A stretch of DNA of 64,000 nt, from NCBI GenBank assembly GCA_008000375.1, contig SMOI01000108.1:22396-86395 (forward strand), in the 5' to 3' direction. Shown one piece after another: positions 53,950 through 64,000 of this stretch. Positions within the stretch are counted from its first letter, which is position 1; each line of letters opens with the position of its first letter. The stretch comes from Poteriospumella lacustris (taxonomy: Eukaryota; Sar; Chrysophyceae; Chromulinales; Dinobryaceae). The position numbers and the translations under genes are program-made. Under the pieces are notes generated by a model that was not told the DNA's origin, did no database searches, and saw nothing but the letters and a program-made list of their open reading frames with translations.

Positions 53950-55540
53950 ACAATGCCAACGGGAATGAAGGGCAACACGCGCCTGGTCTACGTCCTTTTC
54001 TCCTGCCTGCTTCACCCTGTAGTATATTTCACATGCGCTGGCTGCCCTACTCGTCGTCCTCGTCGCGAGCTGCCCACGCGCCACTCGTTCCCCATTTTCG
54101 TCCGTTCGTTGGCGTACGACATCGCTGCCCCATCTCACCGCTCCCGGCCCTTCTGTGACTCGCCCTCGGCCACCTGTCGTCTGCTTCTCTCCCTCTCTGT
54201 CTCTTCTGATTCTTCTGTTTTTACATAGTAACCCCGCCGAACGACGACGTCTCCCCGCCTCGGTGTCTTCCCACACACTCTCGTTCGGTGTCTGATTCCT
54301 CATTCGTTTGCTCCCTTTTTTCATCTTTGTTTGTTTTGTTCACTTACGTAAGAAATGAAACACTATATGGCTAAAAAACGTACAACAACAAGATGTGCGG
54401 CTATGCGGAGTTAGTGATGCTCTGTCTGGCTCGGTATGTGTCATGTACTGGCCCTGCCCATGAAAAAGCAACCGGACGGGGCCACGAGAATGGACCACGC
54501 GACGCGGGCACAACGAATAGGTCACGGACGGACAACGAACCAACGAGTGAATAACAGAATCGTGAAACGCACGCACAGATAGGATCAAGAGAACAGCGCA
54601 AATCAACACCAGCAGCAGCAATATGGAATACAGCGACGATAGAGCGCACTACGGCGGCACCGTCGGCGTTTTGCCAGACCCGACAGCCCGTCGGGCCCCA
54701 ACGAGCCGCCCCACAGGGCCCAGCGAACGTACAACGTGCCGCACCAGCGACAAACCGCGAACAACAGCGAACAACAGCGAACAACAGCACGCGCTGCGAG
54801 AGAGAAAGAAAGAATAAGAAAAAAGAGGGAAAACCAATCCGAGCGATGGCACGGCACACGACCAGACGAGCCTTGGTCGGCGGCGGTGGTGGTGGTGGTG
54901 AGGGGGGGGGTAACAAAGCCAGAAGAGTCGCTCGCTGTCAGAGCAGAAAGCGCCAATAAACACACACACACAGCGATACAGAAGAGAGGTGGTGAGAGAC
55001 TGAGCAACGTACGGCGCCAACAAAGGCACACTCAAAGACACCCACAGGACGTCGCCGAGGACGATCCATTACTGATGGCGGGTGCACAGGACAACGACAA
55101 CGCGAGGTACCACGGCACAGACACAGACACAGACACAGACACAGACACAGACACAGACACAGACGCAGACACGGGTAAAAGAAGCACGAAAACGCACAGA
55201 CACAGACACAGACACATATGGCACAAGCAACACGCAACACGCTGACGTGGACAGCCATCCCATGCTGGCGGGTTCAATTTCAACTTTAACAACTTCAACT
55301 TGTGGGGGCACAGACGTTTTCACGGTTCAGCGGCCTGAAGAAGACGGCCGCGATGAACGATGACTGACTGGGCGAGGAGATGGGTGTGTGTGTGTGGGGG
55401 GGAGGTGGAGAAAGAATACACGCAGAAGATGAAACCAACACGGATGAAACCAATGGCGGAGAGAAAGGAGCACAAGAGAGCGAGAGAGAGGTGGGGAAAG
55501 GGAACGAGGGGGCCAAGCGGAAAGGGGAACGGGAGAGAGG
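53950..55540. other. 1.6-kb gene-free region with microsatellites
   Basis: Lies downstream of both flanking genes (convergent). The minus strand, which is the sense strand of the TTLL gene, is pyrimidine-rich, so part may be its long 3' UTR. It contains GAACAACAGC repeats (about 54755-54790), an ACAGAC tandem and poly-G runs near 54900 and 55395. No coding sequence is supported. Confidence 0.5.
55116..55169. repeat. ACAGAC hexanucleotide microsatellite
   Basis: About nine copies of acagac, with a second short cluster at about 55197-55215. It gives dipeptide-repeat open frames on both strands that should not be taken as genes. Confidence 0.93.
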
Positions 55541-58500
55541 TCACTTGTAGGTCGAGTACTGGTGGCTACTGGCCGCCGCCGTCGTCGTCGTCGCCGGGTG
55601 GAACAACGACGACGATGCCGATGCCGACGACGGTGGCGGCTGTTGAGCCATTCGATACGCGGAGAGGTAGTGCGCGCGATACGCAGAGTACTGCGCTTGG
55701 AAGTCGGTGGGCGGCGGCGCGCCAGCGAGGTCTGCGGCGTTGGGCGGCGACATCGGCGACGCGTGCAACGAGGACATTGCCACGGTTGGACGCGCGGCGG
55801 GGGACCCCACAGGCGTCGAGCCTTCCGCCGCCTTCTGAAACGACACCGTCGCCGACGAATTCAACAAAATCGACGCGTTCACCGACACGGCGACGGGCTT
55901 CGACGGCGATGCCCGTGGCGACACCGGCGCCGACACCGACACGACGACGCGGCGCATCGCTTTCGCATCGTCTACGAACGACGAGGAGGACAACGAGGAG
56001 GACACCGCCTTGGGGGACATCGGCGAGGCCGTGGCCAGGGGAGCCACGGCCGCGTACGCACGTGCAAAGCGATGGTTGTCGGCGGCGGCGTGCTGCAGCG
56101 ACAGCGCCCCTCGTTCGGTGACGTCCACCGCGGCGGCGGTGGCGGGGTTCATCGCCGCCGGTCGTGAGGGCGCGGTGTGCGAAGCGTGGTCGTCGTCCTC
56201 CTGCACGTAGCTGATGTACAAGCTCTGGTCGGGGTATTCGTCGTCCACGGCCCACTCGCCGCCATCGCCGCCGTGGTCGCCGCCCTGGTCACCGTCCTCG
56301 CCCAGCGTCTCCGTCACCGTCGTGGTCGTCGTCATCGCAGAAGCAGCAGCTGTTGCTGTTGCGGCTGTTGTGGCAGCCATTGAATCTCCGTATTGACGAC
56401 AGATCGTTTCGCTGTAGTGGCCCTGTGGGCCATGAAACGAGGCCGAGTTGGAGCCGACGGGCGTCACCAGCGGCGACCACAGCAGGTCGTCGGTGTCGGA
56501 CATCTCCTGGTGGCTGCTGTCGTCGTATTCGGCGTACAAATCGTCGTTGTCGTCGTTGTCGTAGCGGTCTCCGTCGTCGTCGTCTTCGTCGTCGTCTTCG
56601 TTGTGGTGGTGATAGGTAGCCTCGTCGGTGTCAGCGTCCGCGTCGTCACCGTCGCCGTCGCCGTCGTCGTCGGTGGCAGTTGCGTCGCTGGGTTCGCTGA
56701 CTTGAGCGATGCGCAACAGCGCCACCATGCGCTCGTGCTGCAGCTTGGTCAGTCCGCCCCACTCGTCCTCCGGCGCATCGGAGAAGGCGTTGGGCCCACG
56801 AGACGGCGCCGACGCCGCCTCTGTGACCGGTGCCAGCGTCTGCGCTGAGGCGGCTGCTGCCATCGGCGAAGGGATCGGGTCGAACGGCGCCAGCGAGGCG
56901 CTGGACACGACCGTCGCTCTGAAGAGAGACGTCTTCCGCTGGGGCGACGCGTGTTGAAACGACGCCCGAATGCTCATCGGTGACGGCGGCACGGGGAAAG
57001 CTCTGCCGTCCCCCGCCGAGGCGCTGTCGAGTCGCGAATCGGCCGTCGTCGCCGTGAGCGAGGACAGCTGACTGCTGGCCACACTGACGGGTGTGGAAGT
57101 TACACTGGTCAAGGCGACAGGGTCCGCGGCGCTGATGACCAGCGGCGGTAGCTTCATGGCGGCCAGAGGTCTCGCGGACGGAGCAGCCGCCGACGTTGTG
57201 AGCGGCTCCTCCGCCATCACGACAGGCGATGCGCTCGTCGATTTGGACTTCTTCTGCTTGATGCGCGTCTTGGGCTTGCTGTGCTTGGCAGCGCCCGATG
57301 AACGATCGGCGTGGCCTACGGCGGTGGCGGTGGCGGTGGCTGGCGTCCGCGTCTTACTGCCGTCCTTCGATCTAGTGCGAGGGCGGCTTCCGCCGGTCGT
57401 ACGGGAGCTGGTGTCAATGCAGATCGGCGGAGGAAAGGCTCGCACGGCAGTGAAGCCCTCCTGAAAGACGAGTTCGGCCTGTCCCAACAACTCGTCGTAC
57501 ACGGCCTGTTTCCCCTGCGTAGGTTGGTTGGGGTACACGTCCGTCGGGAAGACCAGGTCGAAGAGACCCAACTGCTCGGCCTCGTTCTCCAAATAGCGTT
57601 GCCAATATTGCGTCACTTCGTCGGGCACGGGGGCCTTGTCGCTCGCCTTTGCCGGTCGTGTCTTTGACGTCGCGTCGTTTGACGCGGGCTTCGAGGCGTC
57701 GCTGTGTTTATGGGCGACACTCGGTGAGGCTGAGCGACTGTCGCGACCTCCAGACGACGATGGCGGCCGGCTGGTGGACTGCAGCTTCGACGATGACGAC
57801 GTGGTCGACGTGGCTGGCGAATCGGTGCGATGGCGCTCAGCCGACTGCGGACGTCGTTTGCGATCGAACAGGTCGCCGTACAGACGGAGCTGTGCCTGCA
57901 CCATCGATTTCCGTTGCCATTTGAGACGTTCGTCGTGGGTCAGATTCAACAAACGAAACGTGTTGTGAATCAAAGCGAATTTGATTTCGTGGTCCAGAGG
58001 CGAGTCGGTGGAGAACGAAGGCATGTGATTCACCTCCAGCAAATGCGGCTGGCAATCGGCGTCCAGAATGATATCGAGGCCAAGCAACTACACACACGAC
58101 AAATCGCCGGCCGGTCAGAGCATGCAGGAACAGCTGCCGGGCGTGTGCAGTTCAGTTACCTCGAAGCAAGTGAACGGGTTCTTGTTCATACCGTTGACCT
58201 TGTAGCTGGAGAAGGCCCGGGCCACGGGTGCCTGGGCCGAAATGACCGTTTTCACGACAATGTCCGCGATTTGACTCCACAGCAGCTCGTCATCACGTTG
58301 ATGGGCACGTAGCCATTGTCGCAGCCACGTCAAGCTCCGTTTGCTGCTGAATTGCTCCGATTGGTGCGAGGAGGACGACGACGACGCCGTCTGCGATTCC
58401 TCCGTTTTCGTCGGTAAGCTGCTGCAGTCGGACTGTTTAGGCTTGACAAAATCTTCGTTGTGCTTGTTGATCGAGTAATTCGTCAAGTGCATGTACGAAT

Positions 58501-59207
58501 TGAACAAGTTCTCTGGGTTTGGACGTTGATACGGTGACGTGCAAAACCGACACAGCCCCTCTCGAAACAAGAGGATACGCAACGGATCACACGAAATCAC
58601 CAGGACATAAATACGTAAATCAAACTTGTAGCCATCAACGAGAAGCGGGCGGTGCAAATAGGATTGAACAATGTAATACTCCTCCGATTGAATAATCTGC
58701 TCGGGTTTCATGGCTAAATAGATGCCTCGCCCCTGCATCAACGAGAATCAACGATTCACACGTGAGGGTGAAGCACAAAATCAAATGCCATTCACCGTAT
58801 CATACCTGAGCTCCGGCCGATGGCTTCATAATCACGCATCGTTTCGTGCCACTTTTCAAAAAATTGGCGATGTGCGCGTAGTCGTTGGGCAAGAACCACG
58901 TCTTCGGAGTGAAGTCATACAATGGACTGATTCTTCCCATTTTGTGCATACTCTTGGCGAGCTTGTCCTTTCTGTAAATATTGATCATGCCTGGGAAATG
59001 GTTGATTCTTTGGTAGGCCTTGGCGATTCGAACGTGACGCTCAATACCCATCCCTGCATCGCACCATATGATGTCCCAATTCGTGTCGTCCTCCGTTACA
59101 ACCCAACCAAGATGAGCAGCCACTTTATGGAAGATGCTGTATTTGCTGTTGGACAAATTAATCCGGATGGCGTTGGACTGCGAGGCTATTTCTTGTTGAG
59201 ACGTCAT
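55541..59207 (-). CDS. Tubulin polyglutamylase, TTLL6/13-like
   Basis: Three exons: 58806-59207, 58160-58732 and 55541-58087; introns of 73 and 72 nt, phase 0. 1,173 residues, ATG at 59207. The tubulin-tyrosine-ligase-like core fills the first 370 residues. Motifs: KPSAGAQ joined by splicing to GRGIYL, DGYKFDLRIYVLVISCDPL, NSYMHLTNYSINKHNEDF and, across the second splice, LLGLDIILDADCQPHLLEVN followed by HMPSFSTDSPLD. These match the TTLL6/11/13 class that adds glutamate chains to tubulin tails, with the ATP-grasp Lys, Arg and Asn/Glu ligands present. The remaining 800 residues are disordered (Ser, Ala, Asp repeats) with a His/Asp/Glu-rich acidic block and no domain. A single exon encodes this whole tail. 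It modifies axonemal or cortical microtubules. Confidence 0.92.
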
Positions 59208-59754
59208 GGCGGTCTACAGTCCTCAAAACGCACACAAAGTCATTAAACCTGATGAAATTATCGTTTACCAACAAATTTATCTTTGATTGTCTCCGAAGAT
59301 CAGATAGGAGTTGGGTCAATCGCACTGTTTGTGCTCAAGGTTTATTTAACGCCACTCGGTCGAGGGGTGCGAGCATACGTATGCAACATGCAACCAACAC
59401 ACCAACACACCAACACGACCGGCGCACCGGCGCAGTCGTTTCCTCTGCGATTGCTGTACTATTCTCTTCCTGAATCCTCTTTTATCAGTTCAACTATATG
59501 CCAGTATTGTGTACCAATGTAAGTAGTATGGGAAGGCCAACGACAGTTAAATCGCAGACATATCTGGCACTCGTCAGAAATAGTGAAAGGAGAAACCATA
59601 AATTAGAAACCATACATTACGTTGCTCGAGTCGTTTGATGTAGGTCGCTGAAGACGTTAGCGGCGACTTTGATTCCACTTTGTTTGACGTCGCCATTTTC
59701 ATTAGTTTTACAATGTCGGTCATTCAGCTATACATGGATCTGTTCTTACTGAAC
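59208..59754. other. Intergenic region upstream of the TTLL gene
   Basis: 547 bp holding the TTLL promoter. A short tandem of caacacac words lies near 59395-59415. No gene is seen. Confidence 0.4.
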
Positions 59755-60216
59755 CTAACTATACAGGGTGTCGAAGAGGCGTGGTGAGACTGAGTACATA
59801 ACTTGATAGTAATAATCGTTTTCAATCATCGAGAAGAACCCCATGAACACAGAGACCACCAAGGGCGGCATGAGTCCTGTTCGCCAATGAATCGCGATAA
59901 TGATTATTGCGCGTACCAGAAGAGCTTTAAATATGCTGAAGCACGCTTCTTTGATCTTCACCTTCTCCTCGCTGGATCGACTCGTCGATTTATTCACTTT
60001 GCTAGTGGTTGTCATATAAATATACACAAAGTACAAATGTCCAGCGGCGAAAATCGCTTGGCAAATGATAGTTGGAATGATCGTTCCCAGAAGGCTCTGA
60101 GCTAACTTGACGGAGGCAAAGACAGAAACGATTGCAAGAATTTTCATTTCCCAATCCGCTTTCATGCCCAGATATGGGTTCGCCACCTTCGATGCATCAG
60201 CGTTTTTCGACGACAT
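59755..60216 (-). CDS. Small multi-pass membrane protein, possibly PHO88/SND3-like
   Basis: Intronless, 153 residues from the ATG at 60216 (a TTG-led extension to 60255 is ignored). Four hydrophobic segments: IISVFASV-type helix at about 24-40, LLGTIIPTIICQAIFAAGHL at 38-60, a charged loop (TSKVNKSTSRSSEEKVKIKE), then LLVRAIIIIAIHW and MPPLVVSVFMGFFSMI. The pattern of two helices, a charged loop with acidic start, a helix ending in IHW and a final PL-containing helix recalls PHO88/SND3, an ER protein of SRP-independent targeting, and related small ER proteins. The similarity is by pattern only. Confidence 0.45.
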   Translation of the reverse strand: MSSKNADASKVANPYLGMKADWEMKILAIVSVFASVKLAQSLLGTIIPTIICQAIFAAGHLYFVYIYMTTTSKVNKSTSRSSEEKVKIKEACFSIFKALLVRAIIIIAIHWRTGLMPPLVVSVFMGFFSMIENDYYYQVMYSVSPRLFDTLYS

Positions 60217-60538
60217 TTTTACTCGATTGACTCCAGTGCATATGATATCTACCAAATATGCTTCTGGTCGTGTGCGATTCTATGTGGAACCGTGGTGGCG
60301 TCTTCCACTTTTTCCAATAGTCGAGAGCAAATCTGCGTTGACAATGGATCCACAGTGGTTTTTGGGGTGGGAGCTCTGTACTGATCAGCGTCTGTCGGTC
60401 AGTCGCCAAGTGACTTCCGCTTCGCTTCTTCCCAACAAGCGACAAAAGTGGTCTTTGGATGCGTTGATCAGTATCGGCTTCTTTCCTCGTCATTTTGGCA
60501 TCAACAGGCGATCATTCGGTGACAAACGCCAAACGAAA
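60217..60538. promoter_or_regulatory. Divergent upstream region
   Basis: 322 bp between divergent starts. Plus-strand codons stay open from about 60107, but the extra sequence overlaps the neighbour and has no family features. Confidence 0.35.
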
Positions 60539-60805
60539 ATGACATCGAACGCTCCAGTATCTGCAAGCGATGTGCAAGACTTGACATACGAAATGATCGT
60601 CGAAGAAAAGACCCGTGTTCAACGGGAATTTCAACAATGGCTAGATTCTGGTACACCGACGGAATCGAAGGAGTTTCAGATCTTGCGAGAAAAGGTGTAT
60701 GAAATCAATAAGAAGTGCCAACAGTTCGAAAATCAACGCTTCCAAGAACTGATGGCGAATCAAGAGGGAGACGGCACTGGTCGATTCCGACGAGGTGGCG
60801 TTTGA
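60539..60805 (+). CDS. Small hypothetical helical protein
   Basis: 88 residues, ATG at 60539, stop at 60803-60805. Highly charged helices: LTYEMIVEEKTRVQREFQQW, a turn with GTPTES, then FQILREKVYEINKKCQQFEN and a Gly/Arg end (GTGRFRRGGV). The regular hydrophobic spacing suggests a coiled-coil hairpin. I do not recognise the family. It is supported by its clean ATG, the coding-like composition and the divergent layout with the membrane-protein gene. Confidence 0.5.
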   Translation: MTSNAPVSASDVQDLTYEMIVEEKTRVQREFQQWLDSGTPTESKEFQILREKVYEINKKCQQFENQRFQELMANQEGDGTGRFRRGGV

Positions 60806-61313
60806 GTGTGGACTTGGCAAGAAAAATGAGTTTCCATTTACACGTGGAGGGTATACATATCTCTCTTCACGTTTTGCTGGCGGGTGAATCAACGATGTTC
60901 AATGATGTTCCGTTCTTCAGTAAACGCTCGGTGAGAAGGCTTCCTTGGCAAGAAGCAGCTGTCTCGATCAATTCCACTGTATGACTGTGCTCAGCGAACG
61001 TGTCGTCGCGAACGTGCTGCCCGTTGCACTACAGCGCATCGCGCTGAGCACCAGCGCTGTCTCCACGACGACGAACGGGGTCGGCAGAAGCAGGCGACGG
61101 TGTAGCGCGGACACATGGTCAGCGGCGCCGCGACGGATCCGTTTATTAGGAAGCGCCGAGTGGTGCGCCAGGCGAAGTCAGCGTTGCTGTGTTAACAAGG
61201 GCCTGCACTTTGTGTCGCTGTGTTGATGTAACCAATGATAAGTATCGTCAAGTTATCGAATACAGAGCACATTCACATATCTTTGTTTCAGTTGATGACA
61301 CAGTGCGTCTACT
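60806..61313. other. Intergenic region with a GC-rich core
   Basis: 508 bp between convergent genes. The part 61000-61200 is much more GC-rich than its flanks and could be the remnant of an inserted element, but no protein similarity is visible. Confidence 0.35.
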
Positions 61314-63363
61314 TCACATCAACAGCACGTTAACCAAAAGGTCAACCGTTGGGTCATTTACGTACAGTTCGATCTCCGCACGGACATCACTTGTGCCACC
61401 CACGGAGCTGTAAAGAATCTCCACATCGCGCCTTCTGCTGACTTTGGCAGTAACGAAGTGTGCTGTACAAAAATCGATCCATTTGATGTGACCGTCCAGA
61501 GTCAACGCATTCTCGACACGAGGGTCGCCATGAATCACATCATGAGAGTGCAGTCCAAACAACGAGACAGCTAGCTCCCTCTTCAGCTCTTCAGTATCTG
61601 GACGAGGCTGCTTTTGTCCTACTTGTGCGAGCAGGTAACCAGCATACGCAACACCTTTGATTTCTCCGCTGCGATATGAATCTTTGACCACAGGAAAAAC
61701 GAAAGGCGATATGGCCTCCGATTGGCAGCACGTCAGCATCAAGTTGTACTCCGTCTCTACCTCTTCACTCCTTCGACCCACGACGACCTTGATCACTTGA
61801 TCATTTGCCAAGCGAAACACTCGACCGTTGGCTCCAGTTCCCAGCCAAGCCGAGAGATCTTCTGCTGTGTTGGAATAATCCACAATTGACACACCCAACG
61901 CGCCACACAAAGAATTGGTTGCCTCCAACCATAGATCGGTTCCTCCCAAGAAGTCCGTCAACACTTGTTTGGAGCCGGGCATATTCCATTTGCATTTCTT
62001 GACGCTAACGATGTTGTATCCACACGAAGTAATCATCCAAAACTCGTCCTTGTCAAATAATACCCCCTTCAGTTTCGACGCTACATCGTTGTGATCAACA
62101 CAGGATTCGCCAGCGCTCTGAAGATACTTACACTTCTCACCGAAAGACCGCATGCTGATTTTCCATTTGGCGTCCCAAATGCAGTGAATACTCGAACGAC
62201 TCTCCCAACTGATGAACTTGCCAAACAATCGATTCATAGCACATTGGGGAGCATTGCTGTAAGGTGCCGAGTATTGAATGAGGGGATGGTGCGCCGAAAA
62301 CAAGTCTGGCTTTAGCTCAGATGAGCGATGTCCACTCACACAGCGAAGCCACTGAAGACACTCGCTGTTTACCAGCCGGAGATTGGGGTTCACCTCCGCG
62401 ACAATATTCATCAACGTTGGTGTGAATAAACTCACCAGGAACTGTTCTTTGGGTCTTGGATCCTGCCTGAACATAGATGACGCTTCTTCAATTAAACTAT
62501 CGGTCATGACTGCACATCCGACGGCTTCTGTCGCCTCCGTGATGTCGCCTCTCAATTTTAAACTGTTGTAAATGGCCGCACCGTGGTCAGTATTGGAGGC
62601 CGACACCTCAAAGGATGGCTTTGTAAGAGTTTCAACAGAAAGGCGAAGTCTCGATAGATTCTCGTTGATCTCCTGTATACTACGCTCCAAATCGCCAAAC
62701 CCCACTGAGAAGAGTTGGTTTCATCATAGAACAGCAAATAATCAAACAAGTTACTTTTTTCGGAGTACATCATTGCGGAATCAATTCTTACCAGCAGGTG
62801 GGGGTGGAGGAGGAGCAAAAGCAGCAGCAACTGCACCGCCTGTCCAAACAAAATGGAATCAAAATCAAAAACAGAAGAAACAAAATGAAATAATTCTCTT
62901 CTCGCAGCTTGTAGTCCCATGAAAACAAGAGCAACAAGAGCAAAACAGATCCAATCGTACGATGAGACGATGAGAATGCTCGTCGTAGCGCCCCACGAAA
63001 CAACACTTACCTCCCCCTGTAGCAGTGGCTGCCGTCGATCCCACTGCATAATGTAAGGACAATGGGACAAGCAATGAGGTGGAAACTTTTGTCGAATGCT
63101 GAGAATTACATACCCGGCGGTGCGATAGTGTAGTAGTAAGGAGTTCTCGCATTGGCTCCGACTGAACCATGCGATGATATGGAAGCGTCAGCTTGGAACA
63201 TACTGCCTTCCCCATCTTCCTCTGAGTAGATTAACTCAACTTCCACCGCCGTCTCCTGCTTGATGGCTATCTTCAAATCATCAATAATGGCGTCCCGAAC
63301 AATATCGACCCGGAAGGCCTGAACCGAACCTCTGAGCTGCACCCAAACCATATCAGATGCCAT
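61314..63363 (-). CDS. Crinkler (CRN) protein: ubiquitin-like header, linker and kinase-like effector domain
   Basis: Four exons: 63114-63363, 63011-63043, 62792-62839 and 61314-62704; introns of 70, 171 and 87 nt, all phase 1. 573 residues from the ATG at 63363. Residues 1-83 form the CRN header, a ubiquitin-like fold: VWVQLRGSVQAFRVDI, then IDDLKIAIKQETAVEVELIY. The two small exons encode a flexible linker (GSTAATATGG and AVAAAFAPPPPPA). The effector part has an N-terminal coiled coil (LERSIQEINENLSRLRLSVE), a long unassigned middle, and a kinase-like end: Gly-rich loop LGTGANGRVF with VIKVV, catalytic HGDPRVENAL (HRD becomes HGD) and IKWIDF (DFG becomes DFC). This matches CRN effectors with kinase domains, thought to act in the nucleus of a host or competitor. 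No signal peptide is seen. Several similar phases suggest exon shuffling between header and effector. Confidence 0.8.
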
Positions 63364-64000
63364 GATAATATTATGGTAAGCAACCAACAGAGCAGTAGAA
63401 ACAATCAAATTATGAAAAGAAGAACGATCGCTAATGATGTTTGATCTCAGAGAATCGTTGGGGCCGTGGGGGAAAATGAGGAAGACAGGTTTCAGGTTTC
63501 AAATCGTTGGGGGCCGAGTGATGGCGTGGGGGATGACGAAGCAGCCCTATATTTAGACACGGATTCTAAACTGGGCGTATATTAGTATAAGTATCCATTA
63601 GTATTAGATTCCATATTAGTATCCAGTATACTCGTTCGTCGAAGCACGAACGAACCGAGTTTGGAGTTGGTTCTGTCGAAGCAACTCTCGAATAGAATGA
63701 CTTACATCTTAAGTTACCGAACCGTCCAATTCTCGAGTTGCGACACTTGAGTACAACGGTTATTCATGCAGGACAGATCCCTGGCGCTGTTCTCTGCGCG
63801 TGAGATCGAGCCCATGCCTGAACTACTGCTGTAACCCGTACGTGTCGCATGTCGGCGTGGGCCACGATGCCATTTGCCAGTCTATCCATTTGGAAAGACT
63901 TGCGTTGGGCGAAGCGAATGCAGGACATGACAAAGTATATAGATTTGGAGAGACAAAATTGGCCGACAAGTATTGTCAAGCATGATGAGTCGCTTGACAC
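63364..64000. other. Right-edge intergenic region
   Basis: 637 bp, AT-rich around 63540-63620 with repeats of attagtat words, and two short hairpins near 63627-63695 (ctcgttcgtcgaagcacgaacg and an adjacent gttggttctgtcgaagcaac-type fold). It holds the promoter of the CRN kinase gene. No gene is supported up to the edge. Confidence 0.4.

Noticed and set aside
54938-55363. Dipeptide-repeat proteins near 55,100
   Set aside because: Produced by the ACAGAC microsatellite in all frames.

Overview
The window reads as nuclear DNA of a small-genome flagellated protist, most likely a stramenopile close to the oomycetes. Points in favour: the standard code; 33 GT-AG introns that I could place by restoring conserved protein across them, 61-171 nt long and mostly 61-97 nt; close gene spacing on both strands; two Crinkler-type (CRN) effector genes; a ribosomal stalk protein P2 ending in an MDMFGG...GDY-type tail; and cilia-linked genes (a TTLL tubulin ligase and an IQ/SAM/ankyrin giant). 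Other CRN-bearing lineages such as chytrids or plasmodiophorids are not excluded. The assignment is inference.

Positions 1-12,415 are the accessory end. A mitochondrial enoyl-CoA reductase runs off the left edge, followed by a frameshifted DUF285 (BspA-like) repeat gene with a degraded copy of its 5' end. Then comes a striking trio: a GHKL ATPase fused to a CD-NTase/OAS-like nucleotidyltransferase, bracketed by two paralogous genes that each join a RING-H2 finger to a C-terminal villin headpiece. Next is a cassette of about 5.4 kb between two 29-nt direct repeats, holding a decayed gene and a CRN protein with a P-loop NTPase and a PD-(D/E)XK-like nuclease. Its upstream side is a nest of fold-back inverted repeats.

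Positions 12,416-44,840 are mostly housekeeping: a tandem MazG-type dCTP pyrophosphatase with a membrane tail, an MFS transporter, a possible Mediator MED21, a 2,429-residue scaffold (NDRG-like hydrolase fold, IQ motifs, SAM, ankyrin), ribosomal P2, HOPS subunit VPS41, tubulin cofactor B, histone H2A, methylmalonate-semialdehyde dehydrogenase, a TPR protein with an SGNH-like end, methionine aminopeptidase 1, the KDEL receptor, FAF2/UBXD8 and a class I cyclic-nucleotide phosphodiesterase. KDEL receptor and FAF2 both serve ER traffic and quality control. Tubulin cofactor B, TTLL and the IQ/SAM scaffold point to a microtubule and cilium programme.

Positions 44,841-60,805 hold a 3.2-kb gene-free, pyrimidine-rich stretch with one possible structured RNA, a four-EF-hand protein, a DEK-C-like protein, a membrane coiled-coil protein, a 204-residue protein with securin-like features, a TTLL ligase with a very long disordered tail, and a PHO88/SND3-like membrane protein. 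At the right end (61,314-63,363) is a spliced CRN gene that joins an N-terminal CRN ubiquitin-like header, through two tiny linker exons, to a kinase-like effector domain.

Gene models were built by eye. Splice sites were accepted only where they restored frame and, where known, family sequence. No database search was possible.
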